Shown piece after piece: positions 36,256 through 45,714 of a stretch of DNA of 64,000 bases. The position numbers and the translations under genes were made by a program. The notes below the pieces were generated by a model. It was given only the letters and a program-made list of their open reading frames with translations, did no database searches and was not told the DNA's origin. Every line of letters begins with the position of its first letter. Within the stretch, counting starts at the first letter, position 1. The stretch is from the NCBI GenBank assembly GCA_037953745.1, contig JBAKBP010003240.1, positions 1-64,000 on the forward strand. The letters run 5' to 3'. The stretch comes from Lithodes maja. Taxonomy: Eukaryota; Arthropoda; Malacostraca; Decapoda; Lithodidae.

Positions 36256-36798
36256 ATGACTGACCGTGGAGTCAAGCGGCCGCGGGACGGTTCCCATGCT
36301 AAATATAATGAAAGGTGTTACCAGAAGGATATAATGATGAAGAACTTTGCCAAGAAGCAAAAACTGGAAGTGATTAAAGTGCCTCGTCCGCAGACACAGG
36401 TGTCCCGGGGCCTCGTTAAAATTATCGAACCCAAACCTTTGAGAAAAACTCTGCCAAAAACTAATAATTATCGTCCCGGCCAAGGCAAGACTAACCCCGC
36501 TACAATGTCTCTGAGGCAGCGGTTGTTGAAAACCATCTCTAAGAATAGGTTCGCATTTGATCTGACTAACCCGTCTTGCAAGCTAAACAGCAAGCCAGGT
36601 AGCAGCTTCAGCGTGCGAAATACAGTCGCACCAAAAACCGCCTTCCCCAAACCAGTCCAAATGGTGGCGAATGAGGTCCGGGAACGAGCTGCCAGTAGCT
36701 GGAAGGCCAGGACTTCCCAGTTTATTACTACACAACAAGCACGTGATAGCAAGAAACCCACCACATTTTTATATTTTTCAAGAAAGGTGTCTTTCTGA
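36256..36798 (+). CDS. Unrecognised basic protein, 180 codons, with in-frame extension after the stop
   Basis: This is the only stretch that looks like a host gene. The ATG has A at -3 ('acaaaATGA'). GC content rises sharply over the frame relative to the AT-rich flanks. The product is strongly basic (many Lys/Arg, an early 'KRPRDG', a 'FAKKQK' cluster), lacks a signal peptide or membrane segment, and looks disordered and nuclear or nucleic-acid binding in character; I do not recognise a family. After the TGA at 36796-36798 the same frame stays open for 38 more codons, to a TAA at 36913-36915, and that extension is also basic ('KTPSRKNPIF'). AATAAA follows at 37020-37025. It may be a short intronless gene, a retrocopy with a premature stop, or the final exon of a longer gene. 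The long antisense frame over it (36468-36908) looks like a shadow. Confidence 0.5.
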   Translation: MTDRGVKRPRDGSHAKYNERCYQKDIMMKNFAKKQKLEVIKVPRPQTQVSRGLVKIIEPKPLRKTLPKTNNYRPGQGKTNPATMSLRQRLLKTISKNRFAFDLTNPSCKLNSKPGSSFSVRNTVAPKTAFPKPVQMVANEVRERAASSWKARTSQFITTQQARDSKKPTTFLYFSRKVSF

Positions 36799-37019
36799 AA
36801 TGCTGTGGCGGTCAGTATCGCTAATAATCCCAAAAATAAGCATTTTCCGATTAAAACTCCTTCCCGGAAGAATCCCATTTTTATGTTGCATCTACGAGAA
36901 TTGGGCATTCGCTAATTACTGAAATATAGTTATTTCAGTTGATTTGCTGTGATCCATTTATGTATTAGTTATTATATATAGTTATTTTATGTGTGATTAT
37001 ATATGGAATGATTTGTTAT

Positions 37020-37025
37020 AATAAA
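37020..37025 (+). promoter_or_regulatory. Possible polyadenylation signal for the 36256 ORF
   Basis: AATAAA lies about 220 bp after the first stop and about 105 bp after the second in-frame stop, followed by T-rich sequence. In AT-rich DNA this motif is frequent, so support is weak. Confidence 0.35.
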
Positions 37026-37394
37026 AGGAGCTTATTCTATAATTACTTTTCTGTTATGTTATCGTTAGGATTATCACACTTCAGTGAGGAATGTGAATGT
37101 TTTTAAACTTTTAGTTACATTAAATTTGAAAACAAACTAAATCAAAACAATAATTAAATAAGCTAAGAATAGTTTCTAAATAAGTAAATACAATAATCAA
37201 GAAAGTTATAGGCACTTTCTAAATAAATAAATACAATAATCAAGAAAGTTAAACACTAAATAAATAAATATAATATACAAAAATAATAATAAAAAGCACA
37301 ATAATCCCTCATACGATTTTGTTTAACCATTTATTAATCCATTTAGGATTCGATGACGCATTTCTTTATTATCAAAATGTATATTTTATTTATG
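37026..37394. repeat. AT-rich region with a short duplicated segment
   Basis: A segment with 'aaatacaataatcaagaaagtta' occurs twice at about 37186-37250 within AAATAAAT-rich DNA. No gene is visible. Confidence 0.6.
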
Positions 37395-38133
37395 CAAATG
37401 TATACCGTACCGTATGAGCTGCTTGAGGAGTATGTGTGGAGTTACTCGTAGAGACAGATTGAGGAATGAAGAGATACGTAGGAGAGTGGGGCAGCAGGAA
37501 CATTTGTCAGCCAGAGTGGACAGAAGGGTGCTGAGCTGGTATGGTCATGTGGAACGAATGGGAGATGAAAGGCTTACAAAGAGAATATGTGAGTCAGATA
37601 CAAGGGGAGATAGAAGGGCAGGAAGACCCCCATTGAGATGGAGAGACTGTGTAAGAAAGGCTTTGGATGATAGAGGAATGACTATAGATCAGGCAGGGGA
37701 AGTGGTGGTGGACAAGAGTGAATGGAGAATGCTTGTGAATAGTTGAGTGAACACGTGGTCATTTGGAGTAAGGGGTCGGGCGCAAGTTGGACTAGATAAT
37801 AGTCCATCAGGCGCCTGGCCCGGGGAGACGATTAATATGAAGGGTGTGCCTGGAAGTGTGGTGGGAGGGCTTGTGGCTTTGGCTCCGCTGCATGTCTGCC
37901 TGCCGAGATCGGAACCTCTCCGGGTGGTCAGGGGCCGGGGGAGTGCTGGAGCGACCTTGGTAACCCTGGTCTCTGGGTCTTCTCCTGGGTGACCGGGATG
38001 TGTGAGAGTTTGTGTTTTTTATCTGTGTTTATTTTTTGTTTTATGATGTTTTTGTGTTTTCCTTGTTCTTGCTCTGTCTTGAGTCGGCTACCCCCAAAAT
38101 GGGGATTGGGCCTGAGCATATAGATAGATAGCA
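37395..38133 (+). mobile_element. 5'-truncated RTE-like LINE (family D), copy 1, with 3' UTR and ATAG tail
   Basis: A short ORF end is followed by a GC-rich UTR and a conserved terminal segment ('gtgttttttatctgtgttta', 'cttgagtcggctacccccaaa', 'ggggattgggcctgagcata') that recurs at 57757. The element ends in 'atagatagatag' at 38120-38131. Confidence 0.85.
37414..37746 (+). pseudogene. C-terminal end of an RTE-like LINE ORF (family D)
   Basis: About 110 residues match the end of RTE-type polymerase ORFs: 'RSMCGVTRRDRLRNEEIRRRVG', 'LSWYGHVERMGDERLTKRI', 'RRAGRPPLRWRDCVRKAL' and 'DKSEWRMLVNS' before the stop. The same layout appears in family E (22487) and family B (46710), but the sequences differ, so at least three related families are present. 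Everything upstream, including the polymerase core, is absent. Confidence 0.85.
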
Positions 38134-38456
38134 TATAGACGTATTAAAACATATACACACATACAGTAGATATGCACATGTATCAGCATGCACACGTCCC
38201 ACTTCCACACAAGAACACACAATCTTACACTTCCACATACACAAGAGATAGGCTATATACACTTACACATTGTTAAGCACATTTACATACATGCTTAAGC
38301 ATACTAACAAACCATATTTACACACAAGAAGACACACATGCACATAAGAATACAAACACGCACACAGACGAGTCTACTGTATACACACGCACATTTACCC
38401 ATGCATGTCCTTTTTGTTTTACATACACATACATCATTATATTGAATATAAATATA
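38134..38456. repeat. AC-rich low-complexity region
   Basis: Irregular 'cacacatac' and 'acacttac' repeats with no coding signal. Confidence 0.75.
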
Positions 38457-39031
38457 CAGGGTGTTCCAGTAATGCTTTTCATAAATTATATGGTGGACTC
38501 AGACAAAAATAAGAATACATTATTCTATGAACATGAGGTTGAGTATTTATAATAACGGAGTTATTACACGATTTAAGTTAACGATAGATATAATGCCATT
38601 CAGTCCAAGGGGTAAAGTTGCCATTTTAGTGGATTATATCCATTTGGCCTTCGCTATCGCTTGCTAGCCTCAAGATAGTTTTGTATCCAATCGGCGTTCT
38701 CTCTTCAGGCTAGCGAGCAGTAGCGAGCTAATTTTTTCGGTAGAAAAATCAAATCCGGCTAAGCCGGACATATTTTTCTACCGAAAAGTCAGACCGCTAC
38801 TGCTCACTATCTTGAGGCTAGCAAGCGATAGCGAAGGCCAAATGGATATAATCCACTAAAATGGCAACATTACCCCTTGGACTGAATGGCATTGTATCTA
38901 TCGTTAACTTAAATCGTGTAATAACTCCGTTATTATAAATACTCAACCTCATGTTCATAGATTAATGTATTCTTATTTTTGTCTGACGAGTCCACCATAT
39001 AATTTATGAAAAGCATTACTGGAACACCCTG
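38457..39031. mobile_element. 575-bp palindromic element with TA flanks (mariner-like MITE)
   Basis: It begins CAGGGTGTTCCAGTAATGC and ends with the exact reverse complement; both ends are bordered by TA. The arms are about 218 bp each and differ at only a handful of positions (for example a 3-base difference near the 'gactc' block). The centre contains a smaller hairpin TCCGGCT-A-AGCCGGA at 38754-38768 and the mirrored pair 'cggtagaaaaat' / 'atttttctaccg'. The TA duplication and the CAGGGTG terminus fit Tc1/mariner-type elements (inference). There is no ORF. Confidence 0.85.
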
Positions 39032-39299
39032 TATATTCAGCACGTAAGCAATGTAACAAAATGCTTAAAGTAGTTAAGTAAAACAGTTATTGCGTTGCTA
39101 ATACAGTATACATTCACAATCCTCTCTGAATTATTGTAAGACATTATTATTGTCCCCATATACTTCTCGTTAACTTAAATAATATACTGTTTATATCCAA
39201 ATGTTATTACACTTTTATTACTACCCTTGTTTACTCATCCTTTTTAACCGCTTTAATAATGCACAATTAAATTGCACATTTGCCTACAATGTGCAAGAT
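39032..39299. other. AT-rich sequence, nothing recognised
   Basis: No repeat or coding match. Confidence 0.5.
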
Positions 39300-39490
<191 letters not shown>

Positions 39491-39594
39491 TTAGTTGAAT
39501 AGATGGAAACTTTTTTAGAGATAATATGTGATGGCAATAAGAAGTCAAACACACATGCAAACAACCATAAATATATAAAATATTCAAACACAAA

Positions 39595-39735
39595 TGCGCT
39601 TAGGCTTCACATTCATCAACACACACACACACACACTAACACACACAGAGGGGTCATTAATCAGTTTTGGTGGAGAGAGAGAGAGAGAGAGAGAGCGCGC
39701 GGGGGAGAGAAAGAGAGAGAGAGAATTAACTAATT
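39595..39735. repeat. (CA)n and (GA)n microsatellites
   Basis: CA repeats at about 39618-39648 and GA repeats at about 39673-39723. Confidence 0.92.
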
Positions 39736-39940
39736 GAAAGCGAGAGAGAAAGCTAGAAGGAGAAGGAAAGAGCGCGCCTGGGACCGGTGACGTCAAAGGG
39801 TCGCCTGGTGGACCGACCTTATATCTGTAGACTGTGCCCCGCCGCCCGTGTTCCCCCGCCCTTATCACCGACGTTATCTCCTGGCTAATTCCCGTGGTAA
39901 ATAATTTGTCTGGGGCCCCGTCAGCTCCTCCGTTAAGAAT

Positions 39941-40800
39941 GTTATTAGCGTTTACTCTGACACTGGCCGCCCCTTCCCGCGACATGTTAAAGCGGAGAGG
40001 AGTGATTGTGATGGGGGTCAAGCTCTCTTGCAGTGGTGTTGTGTTGTCTTGTGTTGTGTTGTGTGTGTTCCTCTGTGTGTGATGTGTTGAGTTATTAGCA
40101 TTTACTTTGACACTAGCCGCTCCTTCCCGCGACTAGTTACCGCGGGGAGGAGGGTTTGGGATGGGGGTCAACCTCTCCTGCAGTAGTGTTGTCTTGCAGT
40201 AGTGTTATTTTGTCCTATGCTGTGTTGTTTTGTGTTGTGTGTGTTCCTCTGTGTGTGTTGTGTTGTGTTATATTATTAGCGTTTACTCTGACACTATATA
40301 GCCGCCCCTTCTAGCGACATGTTACAGCGGGGAGGAGGGTTTGTGCTGGGGGTCAACCTCTCTTGAAGTAGTGTTGTTTTGTCTTGAGTGTTTTATATGT
40401 TGTGTTGTGTTTATTGTGTTAGGTTGTGTTTGGTTGTAGTGTGTTGTGATGTAATTAGTGATTACCCTGACACTACTACCCAAGTATATATACACTAACT
40501 TGTATGTATATCAACTTTGACTACTACCCCCTCCCGTGAAATGTTATCGGAGCAAGCACCAGTGGGGGAATGGTGGGGATAAGGGTACACTTCTGTTGTT
40601 CTTGTTGTTGTTGTTGTTCCCTAGGCTGCCTGGCCGAACAGCCCAGGCACTTCTGTTGTGTTGCATTGTGTTGTGTGTGTTGTGCGTATGTATTGTGTTG
40701 TGTGTAATGTACTGTGTGTATGTTTTGTGTTGTGTCATTAGCGTTTACCCGGACACCACCTTCTCGCAACAAGTAACAACATCAAAAGTACTAAGTTGTG
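39941..40800 (+). repeat. Degenerate long tandem repeat, five units of 150-280 bp
   Basis: The block 'ttattagcgtttactctgacac' and the following 'ccttcccgcgacatgtta' and 'cggggaggag' recur starting near 39942, 40092, 40273, 40453 and 40736. The units are separated by TTGTG-rich spacer and are diverged and uneven in length. Confidence 0.75.
40594..40660 (-). mobile_element. Remnant of a LINE 3' end with (AAC)n tail
   Basis: The segment 'ttgttgttgttgttccctaggctgcct' matches the 3' tail of the LINE fragment at 31100-31125 (same strand sense: GGCAGC-TAGGGAACAACAAC on the minus strand). Only the tail is left. Confidence 0.55.
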
Positions 40801-40849
40801 TTAGGTTGGGTTAGGAGTGTTGTGTTGTGCGAAGCCAAATGTGTTTCGG

Positions 40850-41890
40850 TGTTTGTATGATGTTGTGTTGTGAGTTGTGATTTATGGTGTGTTATGTTGT
40901 GTTGTGTTGTATTGTGAGTTGTGATTTAAGGTGTGTTATGTTGTGTTGTGTTGTATCGTGTTGTGTTGTGTTGTGAGTTGTGATTTATGGTGTGTTATGT
41001 TGTGTTGTGTTGTGTTGTGAGTTGTGATTTAAGGTGTGTTATGTTGTGTTGTGTTGTATCGTGTTGTGTTGTATTGTGAGTTGTGATTTATGGTGTGTTA
41101 AGTTGTGTCGTGTTGTGTTGTGAGTTGTGATTTAAGGTGTGTTATGTTGTGTTGTGTTGTATCGTGTTGTGTTGTGTTGTGAGTTGTGATTTATGGTGTG
41201 TTATGTTGTGTTGTGTTGTATCGTGTTGTGTTGTGTTGTGAGTTGTGATTTATGGTGTGTTATGTTGTGTTGTGTTGTATCGTGTTGTGTTGTGTTGTGA
41301 GTTGTGATTTATGGTGTGTTGTGTTGTGTTGTGTTGTATCGTGTTGTGTTGTGAGTTGTGATTTAAGGTGTGTTATGTTGTGTTGTGTTGTATCGTGTTG
41401 TGTTGTGTTGTGAGTTGTGATTTATGGTGTGTTAAGTTGTGTCGTGTTGTGTTGTGAGTTGTGATTTAAGGTGTGTTATGTTGTGTTGTGTTGTATCGTG
41501 TTGTGTTGTGTTGTGAGTTGTGATTTATGGTGTGTTATGTTGTGTTGTGTTGTATCGTGTTGTGTTGTGTTGTGAGTTGTGATTTATGGTGTGTTATGTT
41601 GTGTTGTGTTGTATCGTGTTGTGTTGTGTTGTGAGTTGTGATTTATGGTGTGTTATGTTGTGTTGTGTTGTATCGTGTTGTGTTGTGTTGTGTGTTGTGA
41701 TTTATGGTGTGTTATGTTGTGTTGTGTTGTATCGTGTTGTGTTGTGAGTTGTGATTTATGGTGTGTTATGTTGTGTTGTGTTGTATCGTGTTGTGTTGTG
41801 TTGTGAGTTGTGATTTATGGTGTGTTATGTTGTGTTGTGTTGTATCGTGTTGTGTTGTGTTGTGAGTTGTGAGTTGTGATTTATGGTGTG
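40850..41890 (+). repeat. GT-rich minisatellite, units of about 44-59 bp built on TTGTG
   Basis: About 18-20 units of the form 'gagttgtgatttatggtgtgttatg' plus TTGTG runs and 'gtatcgtgttg'. Lengths vary by multiples of five as TTGTG pentamers are gained or lost, and 'atttatgg' alternates with 'atttaagg'. The plus strand is almost free of C for a kilobase. Confidence 0.92.
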
Positions 41891-41968
41891 TTGTGTTGTT
41901 TCGTATGAGTTAGATGTTGTGTTGTTTCGTATGAGTTAGATGTTGTGTTGTTTCTTATGAGTTAGATG
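41891..41968 (+). repeat. 26-bp tandem repeat, three copies
   Basis: The unit around 'tttcgtatgagttagatg' occurs three times directly after the GT-rich array and shares its TTGTGTTG core. Confidence 0.85.
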
Positions 41969-42199
41969 TTGCGCTATGTTGTTTTGTATTGTGTGAGTTT
42001 AGTTGTGTTGTGTGAGTTAAAGAGGGTCACAAGCCAACTCTTAATTCGGATGTAATGAGAAGCTTGCATGATCCTTATATCTGCAATTGCCTTGACATTA
42101 TTCAGAGAAGATTCATGCTTCTTGCGAAATTGGGGAAGAGAATTCTGGAAAAAATATATGGTTTGTGTTTAAATGACCCTAAAAAGTTGAGCAGGTACG

Positions 42200-42290
42200 G
42201 TTTCACACGAGCGCTTTTTTCCCTCAACATTTGTCGTCAACTTTGGACTGGCAGCTTATGAGGTACACTTTATAAATGTCAATACCCCCC
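42200..42290 (+). mobile_element. Half of a MITE family 4 element
   Basis: 'ggtttcacacgagcgcttttttccctcaac' and the following 80 bp match the inverted right half of the element at 57100-57311 (shared 'cagcttatgaggt'). The other end is not visible. Confidence 0.65.
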
Positions 42291-42362
42291 CAAATGAATC
42301 TATCTTCAGTCTAGTGTCCGATACCCATGCAAGTGATTCAAGAAAAAATGCCGGGAAAATGC

Positions 42363-42737
42363 TTAGGGGGGTGACCTGCATTTTTCTCTCCTATTCTCTC
42401 TTGCTCTGGCTTGTATCCATTCGGCCCCATTCAGTCTACTGTTGTAAGACGTTTATCTCCATCCAGGTGTCAATTTCTTCCTGGTGAGCGATAGCAAACC
42501 AGCATTGTATGGAGAAATCCGGCTTCGCCGGAGAAATTTTTCTATCGAAAAATGTACAAATTTAGCCTGCTGGCAAAAACTTTAAACAAAATATGCAGGC
42601 TCACTACCGCTCGCCAGGAAAAAATCGACACTTGGATGGGAGTAAACGTCTTAAAACAGTAGGCTGAATGGGGCCGAATAGATACAAGCCAGAGCAAGAG
42701 AGAAAAGGAGAGAAAAAAATCCTGTGACCCCCTTTAA
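42363..42737 (+). mobile_element. MITE family 3, copy 2
   Basis: A 375-bp palindromic copy matching 30196-30574, bounded by TTAG at 42363-42366 (one change from TTAA) and TTAA at 42734-42737. The central hairpin CCGGC-TTC-GCCGG at 42519-42531 is perfect here. Confidence 0.83.
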
Positions 42738-42744
42738 CCATCGA

Positions 42745-43200
42745 CATTTGACTATCAGCACTCCTAGACAAACTCATTTGACTATAAGCACTCCTAGACA
42801 AACTCATTTGACTATAAACACTCCTAGACAAACTCATTTGACTATAAACACTCCTAGACAAACTCATTTGACTATAAGCACTCCTAGACAAACTCATTTG
42901 ACTATAAACACTCCTAGACAAACTCATTTGACTATAAACACTCCTAGACAAACTCATTTGACTATAAACACTCCTAGACAAACTCATTTGACTATAAGCA
43001 CTCCTAGACAAACTCATTTGACTATAAACACTCCTAGACAAACTCATTTGACTATAAACACTCCTAGACAAACTCATTTGACTATAAGCACTCCTAGACA
43101 AACTCATTTGACTATAAACACTCCTAGACAAACTCATTTGACTATAAGCACTCCTAGACAAACTCATTTGACTATAAGCACTCCTAGACTAACTCATTTA
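42745..43200 (+). repeat. 30-bp minisatellite, about 15 copies
   Basis: The unit 'catttgactataaacactcc' plus 'tagacaaact' repeats every 30 bp, varying mainly at one a/g position (ataaaca / ataagca). It starts 8 bp after the terminal TTAA of the preceding MITE. Both strands show long open frames because 30 is divisible by three; I do not call them genes. Confidence 0.96.
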
Positions 43201-43269
43201 TTGTGTTTTGTGATCCATATGGTAATTAATGGCTGTACGGTGGTGCGCTAGATAGAGGTAATTATAGGG

Positions 43270-45714
43270 GCCTGAAAATGCTTGACCAAATCATGAAGGT
43301 CTGTGAGAGAGTCCTTGAGGGTTTGATCAGGCAAAGCATCTCAAAGGAGTACAAAGGAGTACAAAGGAAATCAAGCAACAACAGATCTAGTGACCCTTCT
43401 AGGCTGCTTGTCCTCCAAAACACTGAGGATCAAGTGTCCAAACAGTGGTTTAGAGTGGGTAAGGGAACATTGGAAAGGGAACTACTGCCCTGCCACTAAC
43501 GTGGCAGGACTAGGAAGTTAGTAGGGGACATATGGGTTAGTAATTGAGGGGAGGATAAAGTTATTCATTTACAAACGCAGTCAGTCGCGGGTTTGATGCG
43601 AGATATTTGTCTAGGCGGAATTTAAATGAATCAACGGTGCTGCAGTCTATAACGTTTCGGGGAAGCCCATTCCACAAGTTGACAACTCGATTGAAGAAGA
43701 AATTCTTAGATTCGTGCGAGTTAAAAGATTTACCAATAATTTTGCAACCGTTTCCCCGTGTGTAATTAGATTGGTCGATAGTGAAGTACTTACTACAGTT
43801 CATATTGTCGATGCCTTTGATGATTTTGAACACTTGAATTAAGTCGCCTCTTAATCTGCGCTGGGTTAAAGGAAATAGATTTAATTCTCTAAGACGCTCT
43901 TCGTATGGTTTGTTCTTTAGGCTAGGTATCATTTTGGTAACTCTACGTTGAACTCGTTCTAGCTTGTTTATATCTTTTTGGTAATAAGGGCACCAGGATT
44001 GAACGCAGTATTCCAGAAGAGGGCGGACTAAGGAATTGTAAAGGGTTAGGATAACTTCTTTGGATTTATGCTCAAATGACCTGCCTATAAAGCCAATTAT
44101 TTTGTTTGCCTTCTTAACAACTTCTGAACATTGTTGACTCGGTTTTAGGTTACTCGATATTGTTACTCCCAGATCAGTTTCTCTGTTTACATTCTTAAGC
44201 TGAGTGCCATTCATCGAATAGTTTGCTTTCTCATTTAGGTATCCGACATGTAGTACTTTACATTTATCCGCATTGAAACTCATTTGCCAAATTTGGGCCC
44301 AACATGACAATTTATCTAGATTGTGTTGCATATCGTCAACTTGTTCTTTTGAGAGTACGCTATTTGCAATTTTTGTATCGTCAGCAAATTTTGAGATTGT
44401 GCAGGTGAGACCCTCATCTATGTCGTTGATGTAAATTAGAAAGAGAATTGGTCCTAGTACCGATCCCTGGGGTACCCCGCTACTTACATTGGTCCATTTA
44501 GATGCCTTACCGTTTATGACTACTCTTTGCTTTCTGTTGTTGAGCCAATTTTCTATCCATTTCAACACACCGTCTTGTATTCCATGCGCTTTTAGTTTTA
44601 GCAGTAAACGTTTGTGGGGAACTTTGTCAAAGGCCTTTTGAAAATCAAGGTATATAATATCTACAGCTTTACTCTCATCGTAGAGGTTGAGGATATCGTG
44701 GAAGAAGTCTAAGAGGTTTGTTAAACAGGAACGTTTTTTACGAAAGCCGTGTTGAGTATCTTTAAGTATGTTATTTTCCTCTAAGTGATTTACGAGTCTG
44801 TCTCGTATGACCGTTTCTAGCATTTTACATACAACTGAGGTTAAGCTAATTGGACGATAGTTACTGGGTAGGGATTTGCTGCCTTTTTTGAATATCGGTG
44901 TTACGTTGGCTAGCTTCCACTGATCAGGCATAGTTCCAGACTGCAAGGATTTATTGAATAGTAATGTCAGTGGTTTGGAGAGCTCATTCTTAGCTTCCTT
45001 TAGAACTCTAGGCGAGATTGTATCAGGTCCTGGCGTTTTATTTACTTTGAGTTTATCTAAACAATTCAATACTTCTCTCTCTGTAACGGTGATATTGCTT
45101 AGAACATCTGAATTATCAATCTGAATCGGCGATGGTGTAGGGATATCACTGAGGTCTTCGGTTGTAAAAACTGATGCAAAGAAGGTATTGAGGGCATTAC
45201 TCATTTGTACTTCGTCTTTGGTGTATTCTCCTTTTTCATCGACTAACGGTCCAACAGTTGAAGTAACTACTTTTTTCTTTCTGATATAACTATAGAATTC
45301 TTTCGGGTTTGTTTTACTTTGATTCGCAATATGTAACTCTAAGGTCTTTTTACTTTGCTTAATTAACTTTTTGGCTTTGCGTCGTAGCTCTACAAACTTC
45401 ACCCGTTCTTCGTCATTTTGTGAGGATTTTAATCTATCATTAGCAAATTTTTTAGCAAGCAGGCAGTTTGAAATATCTTTATTCCACCATTTGGGCTTAT
45501 TATTATGGCCTGGACGCCGTATTTTCGATGGTATGCAGTCTTGCACTGCTTTTAGGTAAGTGGTTTCGAATAACTTCCAAGATGTATTTATGTCGTTATT
45601 GTTAATTAAAAAGCTCCAGTCAGTTTCTTTAAACATAGCTCTAAGTTTATGGAAGTTTGCTTTCTTGAAATTAGGGACTTTTTCGATGCTACTATTTGGT
45701 TCATCTCCATTGAT
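43270..45714 (-). mobile_element. LINE family A, long 5'-truncated copy 2 with 3' UTR
   Basis: It covers the reverse transcriptase ORF (43561-45714) and a UTR down to about 43270 shared with copy 1 at 29853-30140. The 5' end meets the head of another LINE at about 45715. Confidence 0.9.
43561..45714 (-). CDS. LINE family A reverse transcriptase (endonuclease missing), intact frame
   Basis: About 717 codons without a stop. In the longer open frame starting at 45783, the first 23 residues come from the neighbouring LINE read antisense, so the Met there is not native. Motifs: linker 'NKTPGPDTISPRVLKEA' (about residue 248), fingers 'LANVTPIFKKG' and 'NYRPISLTS' (291-316), 'QHGFRKKRSCLTNLL' (344-358), palm motif A 'DFQKAFDK' (380-387), motif B 'SGVPQGSVLGP' (435-445), motif C 'FADD' (466-469), then 'LGVTISSNLK' and the C-terminal 'LERVQRRVTKM' and 'WNGLPRNVIDC' blocks. 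All catalytic Asp residues are present. The N-terminal AP endonuclease and any ORF1 are absent, so the copy cannot move by itself. The blocks fit the CR1/L2/Jockey group; clade not resolved. Confidence 0.9.
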   Translation of the reverse strand: MNGDEPNSSIEKVPNFKKANFHKLRAMFKETDWSFLINNNDINTSWKLFETTYLKAVQDCIPSKIRRPGHNNKPKWWNKDISNCLLAKKFANDRLKSSQNDEERVKFVELRRKAKKLIKQSKKTLELHIANQSKTNPKEFYSYIRKKKVVTSTVGPLVDEKGEYTKDEVQMSNALNTFFASVFTTEDLSDIPTPSPIQIDNSDVLSNITVTEREVLNCLDKLKVNKTPGPDTISPRVLKEAKNELSKPLTLLFNKSLQSGTMPDQWKLANVTPIFKKGSKSLPSNYRPISLTSVVCKMLETVIRDRLVNHLEENNILKDTQHGFRKKRSCLTNLLDFFHDILNLYDESKAVDIIYLDFQKAFDKVPHKRLLLKLKAHGIQDGVLKWIENWLNNRKQRVVINGKASKWTNVSSGVPQGSVLGPILFLIYINDIDEGLTCTISKFADDTKIANSVLSKEQVDDMQHNLDKLSCWAQIWQMSFNADKCKVLHVGYLNEKANYSMNGTQLKNVNRETDLGVTISSNLKPSQQCSEVVKKANKIIGFIGRSFEHKSKEVILTLYNSLVRPLLEYCVQSWCPYYQKDINKLERVQRRVTKMIPSLKNKPYEERLRELNLFPLTQRRLRGDLIQVFKIIKGIDNMNCSKYFTIDQSNYTRGNGCKIIGKSFNSHESKNFFFNRVVNLWNGLPRNVIDCSTVDSFKFRLDKYLASNPRLTAFVNE

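Noticed and set aside
36468..36908. 146-codon antisense ORF opposite the 36256 frame
   Set aside because: It reads hydrophobic sequence complementary to the basic sense protein, with no better start context; most likely a shadow. If the sense ORF fails RNA tests this should be revisited.
42604..43251. Repetitive ORFs on both strands over the 30-bp array
   Set aside because: The period is divisible by three, and both strands lack stops; the minus frame also runs through the MITE next door.
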